Assembly: GCF_007655135.1 (NCBI RefSeq)
Contig: NC_045129.1
Coordinates: forward strand, 1,488,001 to 1,552,000
DNA: 64,000 nucleotides
Direction of reading: 5' to 3'
Source of the DNA: Punica granatum
Lineage: Eukaryota > Streptophyta > Magnoliopsida > Myrtales > Lythraceae
Shown: positions 11,064 through 23,000 of the stretch, in pieces
How positions within the stretch are numbered: position 1 is the stretch's first letter
How the letters are laid out: the number at the start of each line of letters is the position of its first letter
Position numbers and translations under genes: made by a program
The notes under the pieces: generated by a model
Told to the model about the DNA's origin: nothing
Seen by the model: only the letters and a program-made list of their open reading frames with translations
Database searches by the model: none

Positions 11064-11912
11064 AGTTTCGAGTCGCAGAGTTATCACAATGCGCTATATC
11101 CCTAACAATAATTTGTTCCGATTCGGATGAGATTTATCTCTTATATATATATAAATACATATATGTTTGAGTTCTCTTTGTTGGGAAGCAGAGAACATAT
11201 ATCTTCTATATATATATATATATATATATATATGTGCACGATATATATGTGACAACCAGCCGGGATTTGTCTTATATATTACGGTGTCGTGTACTGTATA
11301 GAATTTCAGCTGGTTGTCACATATACAGTACACGATATTGTAATGTTATATATATATATATATATATATTATATTTTTGAACTTCAAAGTAGTCCCCGGT
11401 CTTCATTGAGATCTTACACATGGGCAAAACAACAAACTGGGAGAGTTCGAGTGGAAGATAACTTTCCATTAACAATCAACAAAAGTGCTCCTGTCTTTAT
11501 AAAGAAAAAAGGGTCACTCCCTTACCCCCCCCAAAAAAAAAGGTCACTTACATACCTTTCCCACGCCCATCAAAAAAGTTCGTAGATCAATAAATATAGG
11601 AGCGATCATGGACGAAAGAAATCACGAGAAGTACTGTATTAGTAAAATGTATTACATGTTGTGGACTTTATCTGTAATAAAAGAGGTTCAAAAAACCTTA
11701 TAGAAAGCACATAATGAACATGGTTAACTTGATAGTAAAATGAGATTTAATTTCAGTTAATAAATTGAAAACATCTCACGATTCCATAAAAATAGAATTA
11801 TTGGGAAAGGGTAGTGGAGGGAAAAGAAAACTGAATGATACTTTAGAAAGGATGCCTCAAAAATATCTAGCCATTGGCAGGTTGAATGTACCAAAAGCGC
11901 GAGCACTTAAGA
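11064..11912. repeat. dispersed duplicated block, copy 1
   Basis: This stretch is collinear with 14040-14745. Shared landmarks in order are GTTATCACAA...TGCGCTAT, GATTCGGATGAGATT, AAAGTAGTC followed by CATTGAGATC, a stretch ending CCCACGCCCATC, GGGAAAAGAAAA, CATTGG(T/C)A and TTGAATG(T/C)ACCAAAA. This copy is longer because of AT-repeat expansions. No gene product is recognisable in either copy. Confidence 0.6.
11245..11335. repeat. two interleaved inverted repeats
   Basis: Arm A (ATATGTGACAACCAGC, 11245-11260) is matched by its exact complement at 11309-11324. Arm B (TCGTGTACTGTAT, 11287-11299) is matched by its complement at 11323-11335. The order A-B-A'-B' means the two stems cannot form together as simple hairpins. 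AT microsatellites flank both sides. Confidence 0.75.
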
Positions 11913-12987
11913 GTCAAGTTCAAGGAGTAAACTTGCATTATAATAAAGCCATTTCGACCCGTAACTTAAGAAACTTATTTTTAACGTGTCCATATTTTAT
12001 ATTTGACTCATAGATCTAGACCAGCACTACGTGCTAACCTATCAAATAAATATTACTTTAGCTATTGTTTATTTCTTGACACATTACATGAATATATATG
12101 TGTAAAATATTTAATTAATGATACTAAAGAAAAGCAATAAAAAAATCCACTGCCGCAAAAATAAATAATTAAATAAAAATACTGTTGAAAAATGAACTTT
12201 TAACATCAAAGGATAGCAAGTTGAGATCTAAAGTGATATACAGAGAGAAGAAGAAAAGGAGATGAGGGAGCAGATGGAGTGTTGCAAATATTGTTGGTGC
12301 ACAGTCTTGAGGGAGTTCTAGGGAAAAAAAAAAGATTTTTACATCGTACAACATCCGTGGAAATTAATTTTTCATAAGTGGTTTCTATTGTTGTGATATT
12401 TGTCATTTCCATCCCAAGAACTAATACCATTAATTTTAATTTAATTTTATCTTTACAAATTAATGTTATCATACGTAGAGTATTGATTTTCTATAATAAT
12501 CTATATATATATTTAATATATATATATATATATAAAAGGAAGGATCATGATAGTTTTATTTAAAAATCCTAACCTCTCGGTTAGATGTGGAAAACCCACA
12601 ACTCTTCTTGGTGAGTGTCTTGAGTTGTTCCATTTAATAGAAAATATCTCATCGATCACCACAATCTCAATCAATCCCATACTCACTGCAAAAGCTTCAA
12701 ACGGTCTGCTTACATCTCCCTCTCTCTTAATCAAATAACGAGACGTATTGGTATTATTTATCAAATGGATGCTGCATAGAATTACTTTATATTCGATGGG
12801 TAATCGAAATGAGTTGTACGTAGCTTAACGCAACGTTATTTAATTTATGTTTTCACGGTGCACAAGTCCAACAAATTTACTTAACTAGGCCTTTTTGCAT
12901 CATATGATACACAATACAATTCTAACGTGCTTTCTAAAATGACAGCATAAAGTATATTATCTATCTAAAAGTGACTACACAAAATCG
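11913..12987. other. AT-rich intergenic, probable Helitron interior
   Basis: No supported reading frame is seen. The stretch precedes a Helitron-like 3' terminus at 13016. A TC start near 12008 (TCATAGATCTAGACCAGC) is a candidate 5' end but is not secure. Confidence 0.35.
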
Positions 12988-13016
12988 CCAGCGCAACGCG
13001 CTGGATGACGGGCTAG
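12988..13016 (+). mobile_element. Helitron-like 3' terminus
   Basis: A 7-bp perfect stem with 3-nt loop (CCAGCGC-AAC-GCGCTGG, 12988-13004) is followed 8 nt later by CTAG (13013-13016) and then T. A GC-rich hairpin a few bases before a CTRR end, inserted next to T, is the hallmark 3' end of Helitrons. No helicase is coded, so it would be a non-autonomous copy. The 5' end is not established. Confidence 0.6.
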
Positions 13017-13533
13017 TTACAATTTAAATGAGAAATGATCACAAACAATGTGTAAAATATACAAAATTTCTAAACTTCTTTGTACATTCGTTATCCTCTT
13101 CTCCAATATTCTCCAAGCTCCATGAAATTTCAATCAGAGAAGTTAACAAAAATTCATGTTGATGGGTGGCCACAAAGTGATACAACATAATTTTACTTTA
13201 ACATCTTCAAGTAGCAATTTATTTATAAGGTTGCTAAAGAAGCAAAAATTTTGAGAAGAATCTCAAATCTTTAATGAAATCAAATAGATATAATGAATGA
13301 CTTCCCGGTAGATTATACATAACTCAATTACTATGAAAAATTAAATTAAAACAAGAAATAAAAAAGTGTAAATTTTGTAACTTGTTTACATTAGTCTTTT
13401 GCCATTGTTGAGCAGAGTAGTGACCCCCTTATTGGATCTTTTGCTGTCCATGGAGCTTAAAGAATATTCAGACAATGGCGGAAAATGTGGAGTTCTAGAG
13501 TGAAAGGTTTGGAGACTCAGACTGATGTAAATG

Positions 13534-13690
13534 ATTTTTTTTTTCGGTGTAAACTCTGGTATCTGTAAAGCCCAATTGAGTATGACTAATCCGGTCGAGT
13601 CAGGTCGGCTCACTAAGGGTAAAGTTTTCTCAACATGGATTTTCTGCATTTATAAAGACTTGAATCCGAGACCTTATTTAAACGGAACAA
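13534..13690 (-). mobile_element. tRNA-derived SINE, family S2 copy 1
   Basis: Read on the minus strand, it carries a B-box-like GGATTCAAGTC (near 13660), a middle part with GAGCCGACCTGACTCGACCGG, and ends CAGAGTTTACACCG followed by about 10 A (13535-13544 as T). The copy at 35862-36000 shares the order and the terminal GGAGTTTACACC-A tail in the same orientation. It is short, non-coding, with a pol III-like box and poly(A), hence SINE. Target duplications were not found. Confidence 0.55.
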
Positions 13691-14039
13691 ATTTCAAATT
13701 GCTTGAACCAATTCACATTGGTAATGCGAAGGATATTTAGACTAGAGGATCTGAATGGCATGGAGGTCAGAATTGATGGTTCAGAAAAACTACCGCCACT
13801 ACCGAGGAAATTTACCGGTCAGAATTGAATTCCAGAAGAACTGATGGTATTTTCCTATATTCCTATCATTTTGTCTCCATGTATGTTTGTTTTTCCTCAA
13901 TAAACATTATCTTAAAGAAACTCTCTTCCTAAGCTTTTGAAGATGATACGTAAAGTCTCGATTTAATTTGTAAAACCAGAGACTATGCGTTCCTGCTGAC
14001 CATAGATGGGACCCTGTTCTAGAAGCACAATCCTCCTCG

Positions 14040-14745
14040 TGGTTTCGAATTGCAATGTTATCACAAATGATGCGCTATCTCTAATGATAAATATTTATGT
14101 TCGGATTCGGATGAGATTGAAGTCATGTTTGTATATGTTTTTCTCCATAGTGGGAGGCACAGGCCCAGTCGTGCTTCAACATACGGTACACTATTGGGCT
14201 ATTACTTAAACTAATAAACTTAAAGTAGTCTATGGTTCTCATTGAGATCATCCATATGGACAAAACGATAACGGGAAGAGTTCAAATGGAAAATGACTAC
14301 CGTCGTTCAATCACAAAGTTCTACCTTTAAAAAGGAAAAGGGTCATTTACCTACCGTTCCCACGCCCATCCAAAATTAAACAAACAAATAAATAAATAAA
14401 TAAGAGAGAGATATTTATTGTAATTATATAAATGGACAGAATCGCGAGAAGTGATATAGTTGACAAATTACTCCAATACTTTGGAGGTGTAAATTTTACT
14501 TGTAATACAAATAATTCAAAAACTTCTAAAAACTACCTCGTGAATAGGATGAGATGATTGATGTTGCATGGAGGATTTGTTTCAGTTACTACGTTGAGAT
14601 GGATATGCAAGTTAAAAATATGTGTATGTGTGTGTGGGGAAGAGGTTAAGGGAGGGAAAAGAAAATTGACAGATCCTCAATACAGACAGGAATGCCACGA
14701 AAACATCCAGCCATTGGTATGTTGAATGCACCAAAAAAAGCGAGT
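14040..14745. repeat. dispersed duplicated block, copy 2
   Basis: This is the partner of 11064-11912, about 3 kb away in the same orientation. The shared landmarks are in the same order. It lacks most of the AT-repeat expansions. Both copies keep ATGCC(A/T)C...TTGAATG(C/T)ACCAAAA near their ends, but frames do not extend. It looks like an old local duplication of non-coding or dead-gene DNA. Confidence 0.6.
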
Positions 14746-14799
14746 TCTAGCTTGACGGTTACGTTCAGTATTGTACGTAGTAAATACATGCACAAAAGC

Positions 14800-14936
14800 C
14801 ATCTCTACAAATATGATTAATAGGTTCCAAGTTCGATATTTGTTGTGGAACTATCCATATTTTTTTTATTAAGATATTAGATTTTTATTTTAGTATACTA
14901 AGTCTATGAGCCTCCTTTGTAATTGAGGAAAAAAAA
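14800..14936 (+). mobile_element. SINE, family S1 copy (5' part diverged)
   Basis: A B-box-like AGTTCGATATT (about 14830) is followed by the family S1 3' end, ACTAAGTCTATGAGCCTCCT, and then GTAATTGAGG and A8. The same 3' end occurs in the S1 copies at 24462, 30105 and 34961. Its tail was then carried into the tandem repeat that starts at 14891. Confidence 0.55.
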
Positions 14937-15680
14937 TCATCTCGATCCATCACGCGAAACTTATATTTAATGCGTCCCATGCTCTATATATATTTGACTT
15001 AATATAACTCTATATGACATCAATTATGTATATATGCATATATGCAACCGTATTGTGGCTGGAATCAAAATCATGACTAGCCCCATGCTTGGCAACTCCT
15101 ATTGTGGTTGGCCCAGCCGACACACGTGATCTTTGCCATGGACTCTCTGTGTATTAGTATACTAGGCCCATGAGTCACCCTTGTAATCGAGAAAAAAAAA
15201 TTCATCTTGACCCATGACTCAAAACTTATTTTTAATGTGTCCCATGCTCTATATATATTTGACTTAATATAACTCCATATATGACATCGATTATGTATAC
15301 TGTACATATGCAACTGTACTGTAGCCGGAATCAAAATTATGACAAGCCCATGCTTGGTAACTCCAATTGTGGTTGGGCCAGTTGAGGTATGTGATCTTAG
15401 TTACGGATTCTCCGTGTATTAGTGTACTAAGCTCATGAGCCTCCTTTATAATCAAGAAAAAAAAAATCATCTTGACCCATGACTCAAAACTTATTTTTAA
15501 TGTTTCCCATGCTCTATATATTATCTATATATATATTTGACTTAATATAACTCCATATATGACATCGATTATGAATATATGTATATATGCAACCGTCTGT
15601 GGCCGGAATCAAAATCATGACGAGCCCCGCGCTCGGCAACTCCAATTGTGTGGTCGGCCCAGCTGACTCTCCATGTATTA
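14891..15680. repeat. ~265-bp tandem repeat, three units
   Basis: There are three direct units, 14891-15154, 15155-15419 and about 15420-15680. Each runs from the SINE S1 3' tail (TAGTATACTA...GAGCC, A8) through CTCATGACCCAT-like sequence, CCCATGCTCTATATATATTT, GACTTAATATAACT and ATGACATCGATTATG. Each then continues to GGAATCAAAAT and AACTCC(A/T)ATTGTGGTTGG. Identity is high by eye, with the third unit a few bases shorter. It contains no gene. Confidence 0.8.
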
Positions 15681-18600
15681 TATATGTGGATGCATACCAT
15701 GCATGAAGGATAACTAATGTCGTTGATCGTTGTTGCTCGGTAGTCTTCCGCCACGACTATAGCCACGCAGCTGGGTATTATTGCGCTCTCACCGGTTGCG
15801 TATCTACTTAATTAATTTATATTACATGCCAAAATTGTTCGACTTTACAATAGTGTTGATTTGGTGAACATCCTAACCTTATGTGTACCTTTTACTCGAG
15901 ATTATTCTTGCTAGAATTCATATTAAAAAAAAGAAAAGGACTTCCTTAGCTAAAGTAAAAGATCTAGTGGAGGACCTCCTTAATTAAAATAACTAAATCA
16001 AGACAGAGCAAATAAACTTTTATAAAGTCCCAAAAGAAATCACCTTATGAGGATTATTGAGCTTTTGAAGCACAACATTTTTGAAGCGTAGCTACCCGTG
16101 AAAAGTTCAATAATATCTAACCCCACAATAGATGAAGATGGAATAATCCAGATGTCAGCTGCCCGAGCATCTGATCAACCCCAATTTGACCTTTTTCAGC
16201 GGAAAAATGGTCCTAATAATATGTTAATGAAAAGCAAGCAAATGATTTAATTGAAGTTCTTTTTCTCTATTCTAAACATTTATATGTATGTGGAGATTGC
16301 ACGCTGCTGTAATGCATATATATATATATATATAGCCATTTAACTCAATCATATACATCTAAATATATTTATATATATCTAATTTAGTTTGCTAGCCAGC
16401 ATTACCCTACACAAATGTAGCAAAGATGGCAAGAAACAACATCAGACAATTATCTTTACGACAAATTATGTTAGTGGCTTAGTGCGCAAATACATATCTT
16501 ATCTCCAACAGGACATTCTTAATTAATAATAATTAATGCTGCTGGTAATTTTTCATGACATGAAACATATTGTTATTAAGAACTATACAGTGTCGGGCAT
16601 GCTCACGATTCTCTCATAATAAATAATTCATGGTGCGATCGAGATTTATACGCAAAAGAAACTTATTGTAAATAAATTAATCTAACACTTGGAAAGAAGT
16701 CTTCATCGTATTAATAGAGTATGTATGTGCGTAAGTCAAATGAAAGGTGTATATATATATATATATATATATATATTCTTTTCGGTGGATTGAAAGGTAT
16801 ACTTTTTATTAGTTTTTGTCGTATTTTAATCTCATTTTATCGATTTTCTAGAGATATCGACTGATGATGTAGAGATATCATATATGCACAAGGCGGCCAG
16901 CCACTAGTGTTCAAAACAAGTGCTTTTGTACTATACCATTGATCGCTGTTAGTTTAAAATTCTTCATCGCGCACAGAAAAGCTTATTACAAGCTGATTCT
17001 TGTGTACATACTTATGTTCGTGTATCTTATTACAATTTGATTTGCACTGAAGAGCTATATACCAAATTCTAGTACAACGTATCGCTAACCCTTTATCGTT
17101 TGCCAGGTCCTTGCTTCCTGTTAATGATCTATATCACGGGGTATGAGAATGAAGTACGTACAAGGAACAATAACCGGGTGTATCTATACTAGGATGTAAT
17201 GAGAGGTGTACATAAACTAAGTGGGCATTAATCTAGCTAATTAATAGAGACTAGAGTGCAATTGCTTGAATTAACGTGGACTGACCCCTAAAGTTCATAT
17301 ATATATATACATACACGTACTATTAAAATAACCAAATGCGTTGAGCGTGAAGATAATGTAATTTGATATAATATTTGCCAAATTTTAAAATAAAATATTT
17401 GTTACTACGTACATGAATGTAGAAATTTTATATTATTCATTTTCAAATGGTAATATATTTCCAAAGACGTTTTGATTTTGATTATATTTCAAGGTATTTC
17501 ATCCATTAGTTTTTATGTTTAAATAAAATATTACATAGATAACTAAAAATTAATCAAAACATATAGTAAATGATATGTATAAAAATATATAAAATGATAG
17601 AAAACACTCAACTCTCAGAAAAAAATGTTAAGAGTTACTTATTTTATTTAAGTAGAATATGGGAAGTCAAAGCAAAAAATGGATGTGTTTATTCAGTAAT
17701 ACAATTTAAAAATGTGTTTATTCGTCTAACATATATCACTGTTTGTAATTTCTTATTTAAATATTTGTTACACGTCGTACTTGTATAAAATATCGACTAA
17801 TTTACTAAAAGCTATCATCGGAGCAAGCTCATGATGTATTTTGGTTTGGGATAATTCCAACCAAAGATGGTGAGAGAAAACGAGAAAATATAATTCTATC
17901 TCATACTGACGTGGTGAAAAAAAATCAATAATAATTATTTAATAAAAAATAATTATGTTAATTATCCGAGTGATTAGTATAAATTTATCTATTTCATGCA
18001 ATTCAATTGGTGTTTCTTCATGTCATATGACGAGGTAAGAACACCTCAATAACTTCTTGAGACAAACCTTTTTCAACGTCAATCTGTTAAGCAGGATTAA
18101 TTAAGAAAGATATTAAATTATAAGGAAATTAAATAATGTGATCAATGGTACTAATAAGATAATTTCTAAATAAATCGAAATTGTATAGTCACAAATAAAA
18201 TTAGTCTCTATACATCAAATAATAAAAATAGTCTAAATGTATGAAATGAAATAAAATATATATATAGGTATATTGATAGTGTAAAAATTATCTAAATATA
18301 CCTCAAAAACTTATGAGATGGAAAAAAAAATGTGACTAGATATATTGAAATGACAAAAGTGAAATTACGAAAATTCGAAAAATAATCCGTTAATATATCT
18401 ATAGTTTTATATTAGTTATATATATATATATATATATAATAAGTGAATCTATACATGCTTGACTTTTGAAAGGTTTCTTGATTAAGTGGTAAGACATAAT
18501 AATAATCTTATTAGTTGGTTTAAAGGTACCAAATCAATAAATATGAACTACTTAGTATCATTAGTGTATGTTGATAATTTTTTATTTAGATATACATAAT

Positions 18601-19722
18601 TTAATATCAATAATTATAAATAATTAATTCAATTTTTTGCCATAATTAACTCAATTTTCCTTTAAAAAATTAAGATTAATATAAGAAGTCAAGGTATCAT
18701 CTTTTAATATTTCACATTCCCAAACTATTGAACATTTATTGGAATTTTGAGGTAGTTAGTTGAAACAAAAGAAGAAAAAAATTTCCATTCTAATGTTTAA
18801 TAGAAAAAAAAACTGTAATAAATATTCATTTTAAGACACTAGTAAGTTAATATTCTTGTTGTATTACACACATAATAAATTTTAAAATACGTAAAAATAA
18901 AATGTGAGCAATAACGAATTAATGTAAAAAGCCTTAGCTGAATACATGATTAAAATCATGCTAATAAAGAACAAAAAGAGTGAACATTGTTAAAGGAAAA
19001 TGAGAAAAGCAGAATATCAAAAAAAGATTGTCTAATTGCTTATAATTCTAATTCTTCATAAAAAATTATTTCGAAAGTAATGAATAATTATTACTAATCT
19101 TCTTTTATCTGTAAATCACATATAATGTTAATTTCTTCTTTTATTTGGAATAAGTACCTAAAAGATATTTGAAATATTTTTTCTTTCAAATCAAAATGTT
19201 TATTTTGTATAAACGAGACATAACATTTGTTAATATTTTTATAAAACCTTTATAATATTTTAATTTTTTTTTGTTACAAAAGTTAAACCTAAATCTATAA
19301 ATTCTAAAAAAATCAGAATAGTTATATATGTATACACATAAAGAGCAAATTTACGGAATTTGAAAAATGAAAGAGAAAAGCAGATCGAGCCATGGTGGTT
19401 CGTCGAAGGGCACCATCGCCCTTGGCGAGATCGGCAGCGAGTGGTGGTTGTTGGCCAAAGGCCCTTACCACTCAATTTTCAACTTTCTATGAAGACATGA
19501 GCAAGATTATGAAGAAAAAATTAAAAAGAAAACGCTAAAAGATAATCAAATAATATCTCTTAACATAGAGAGAAACATATGATATCCTAGAAAAAGGTAA
19601 AATCTATTAAGAACAACATATGATATTCTCTAATAAAGACCCATAAAGACTATAAATTATAAGTGAATAGATATTTTATAAGTGATGACATTCCTTTTGA
19701 AATATAAGAACGAGAACATTAA
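15681..19722. other. AT-rich gene desert
   Basis: About 4 kb of very AT-rich DNA with AT microsatellites and no supported gene. A short GC-richer island at about 19380-19470 (including GAAGGGCACCATCGCCCTTGG, a small hairpin) is open in several frames but unrecognised. It may be a transposon scrap. Confidence 0.6.
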
Positions 19723-20034
19723 GAGTGCGTTTGGATTTAGAGTTGAATTGAGTTGAGTTTTGATTTTAATTGGTTTGTAATGATTGTATTATTGAATTAT
19801 AAGAAAAAGTGTGAAAAAGTAATAAATAATTGAGAGAAAGTAATGATTAAGTAATGATTGTGTTGTTGAAATGTGAAAAAGTAACGAATAGTTGAGAGAA
19901 TTTAATATTAAAAATTGAATTGAATGGTTAAAAAAAATTTAAAAATGAAAAAAGTAATGATTGTGATGTTGAATTAAAGATAAGTTGAGTGGAGTTGAGT
20001 TGAGTTGAAAATTTTTTTAAAAACAAACACACCC
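19723..20034. mobile_element. Tourist-like MITE with TAA duplication
   Basis: This 312-bp element begins GAGTGCGTTTGGATTTAG and ends with the complement of GGGTGTGTTTGTTTTTAAAA. It is flanked by TAA at 19720-19722 and 20035-20037, the 3-bp target duplication expected for PIF/Harbinger-derived MITEs. The interior has repeated AGTAATGATTGTGTTGTTGAA modules and ends with GAGTTGAGTTGAGTTGAAAA. It is non-coding. Confidence 0.78.
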
Positions 20035-20037
20035 TAA

Positions 20038-23000
20038 GATTTTCGGGTAACAACATCGAGAATCTTTTGAGACTTTATAATGAAACTATCAAGGAGAAAA
20101 GTTTTAGAGGAAGAAATGAGTTAAAATGATTTTTCTATGTCTATTTGAAAATTGAAAGGTATATATAGCATAAATAAATGCACATTTTTCAATAGTTACA
20201 TCTCTTTAGTAATTACATCCTTTTACCATAAAATTATTTAACCAAATATGAAATAGTATTTGATAATTACATTTTTTTATACTAATTTAACTAATCTTCT
20301 TATTAAATTATAACTTTCTCTTTATTTTTCTGATCTAATTTTTACAGTTTTATATTATATTAAAGAAGATATAATTTTCGAATAAAAATATAAAATTAAG
20401 TGATGTATGAATTTTATTTAGCCCTAGGGGATGCAAAGGCCACTTGAAAATTGTTTTCCTTGTATTATTTGAATATATTGACATTTTCCAGAAGGTAAAA
20501 TGGCGTAAAGAATTAATTTAGTTTTGTTCATTATATAAAGAAGCAAATTTGTACTACCATTATTTAAATAAGAAAAAAATAAGAAGAATAGTTGGAGAAA
20601 TACCTCATACTTTTATTTTTTGTCATTGAAAACGTAAAAGGGTCCAAGAAACGAAGATTGTGTAAAATCGTTAGGTAACAAACATATGATATAATAACGT
20701 TTTGAAATTATAAATCGATAAGAAAAAAATAGGACAAACGTACTTGTAATAGAGACTTACTTGGTTGAAATAGATGTAAAAGGAAAAAATATCAAAAATT
20801 AATGAAAAGAGAAAAAAAATTAAATATAAGCATTATGAAAGTATACAACAAAAAGCAACGAATCTAAAAAGGTGTAACGAAAAGTCACTAGAGTACTAAA
20901 GTATGTTCGGAATAATGAAAATTGGAGAACCTCCTCATACTATTATATATAATATAGATATAGATATAGATATAGATATAGATATAGATATAGGTATTAT
21001 GCGTATTGGATCGGTGGATTTTTCTTTGTATCATCATGACAAAGAAGAAGAAAAAGAATACAGTTTGTGGAACTAGCTCTTCTGTAAAGTGGGAAGGGGG
21101 CACGCAGGCTGTCGCATAATAATTGTTCGTAACTAAACTAAGTTGTTTTTCATGAATACACATACTGAAACCATAGGCAAGTTAATCATGTAATTAGCTG
21201 TTGATAACTGTAACGGGCAAATTAAACCTTCAAACTGTGAAAAGGGGGCGCATTATACGTACAGTCCAATGTTTTCCGGCAAGCTAGAAATATCAACTCC
21301 TAGTTTCAGCGTTGCTAAAAACCGAAAATACTTTTGGCCGAAAGAAAATGAGCTGAGACACAGTTCTTCGTATTGAACATTTGACGAGTAGAAATAGATC
21401 GATCGCATCTACTTATAAAGGGTTGTTCACAATATTCCCCATAAAGAGAATAATGGGAGAGGCCACCCCGCTTTTTGAACGTTTACAATGTGTCATGGGA
21501 CAACTTTAGGATTATTCCAACAAATTTGCCCAAGACTATCACTCACCGATCTATGTTTTTTTTTTTGGTTGAAATATACGGTCGGACCAGAGCACATTCT
21601 ATCACGGACATGCAAAAAGTGTTCCTTCCTGCAGTAAAAGCGAAACCCTGTCCTTTAATTTACTCAGCATTTTGGGGTTATATAAATAGTAAGACAAGCA
21701 CTTCAAGGGGGGGAAAGCAGCCCATACCTTGCAACAGTAAAAGATCAGAGCCTCTCTTTTTCTTGAGTTTTAATTATTAACCCCAAATAAAAGCAAAAAA
21801 ATAAGAAAATTGTATATTATGTCTCTTTGTGTGTAGGGAGAGAGCTAGCCACTTATTTTCATTATGATAAGATTTGCAACTTGGAGAACAACATCCAGAT
21901 AGGATAACCTATGATGATAACATATTGTTCTCTGGTTTTTAGAAGAGATAATTGTTTTATAAAAATATGATTATCTAAACGTTTCCATGATTTAGCTTCC
22001 GAGTACAAGTATATAAATATTATATAACCATTTCTAAAATTTAACTTGGTCCCAATGTCGGCACCCTGGGGATATCCTTCACTTCCTAAATCAAAATCAC
22101 GAGCACGCCATTTGATGGGAAATTGAGTTTTTAAATATGAACTAATTTACTTTGTAGGAGTTCTGAATTTATTGAAAACACTTGATGATTCTTGAATAAA
22201 ATTTGTCTCGACTAATAAATTGAGAATGTCCGTGATTTGACTGAAAAAAGAAAACACAAAATTGATCCATAACCCCAGAAATTTAACAAGTGGTTGTGTA
22301 TGTGATTGATGTGATATCACATGTTAAGAGTCAAAAGGGGATTATATACGAATATGCTATTATTATAAGAACTCGCGAGCTCCATAAACTCTTCTTTTTC
22401 TTCCTCTGTTTCATATGAAATAATTCAATCTTAAGTAGTGGACTGGGGGGAGATCAGATGAACGATAATAATGAAGAGGTTCTGGGAAAAAATTGGCTGG
22501 AAGGGTATATTTGGCGGGGTCCACCCTCACCTCCTACTATGGAGTGGGAAGTACTGCACTATTACTCGCTTTTCCATGTTGCATGTTGCCCTAATGGCCG
22601 GTGGATTTGGATGGACCATAACCACCCATCCGTGGCCCCCGTCTGTTGGTACGTGCGCAGGTGCAAGTGATTACTCCTCCCCGGCACGTGCCAAATGAGA
22701 GGTGCACCACAGCTTAGGTGCTGGACCCTCGACTAAAATTTTACCGTACATTTACAGTGGCGATCGATCGACTGTGTTAGTTTTTGATGCGATTGTTTTA
22801 AAAGATCAATGCTAATGAGAAAAGATGCTGAATTTTTTTACATGCAACACAAATCGTGTGTCTTTGTACGGTGATAACAATGAACCTCCTGTTAAATATA
22901 CCAAACCAATTTGCTGTCGAGTGTGAGTCCTACGTCTTACGAGCCCTGTGACCACACCACAAAATCCACTCGGGTCGGCCTGGAAAAGGATCACTAGCTA

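Noticed and set aside
15077..15334. 85-codon minus-strand frame
   Set aside because: Lies within the tandem repeat and SINE tail; the frame is not kept in the other units.
19380..19470. GC-rich island as a gene or hairpin RNA
   Set aside because: Too short, open in several frames, the hairpin has only a few base pairs; probably a transposon scrap.
21475..21780. 101-codon plus-strand frame next to a TATA-like motif
   Set aside because: The TATA-like motif lies inside the frame, and the translation has no recognisable domain.
22458..22698. Overlapping plus-strand frames with Trp/Pro-rich translation
   Set aside because: Two registers open at once in a GC-richer patch, no family resemblance, no splice context.
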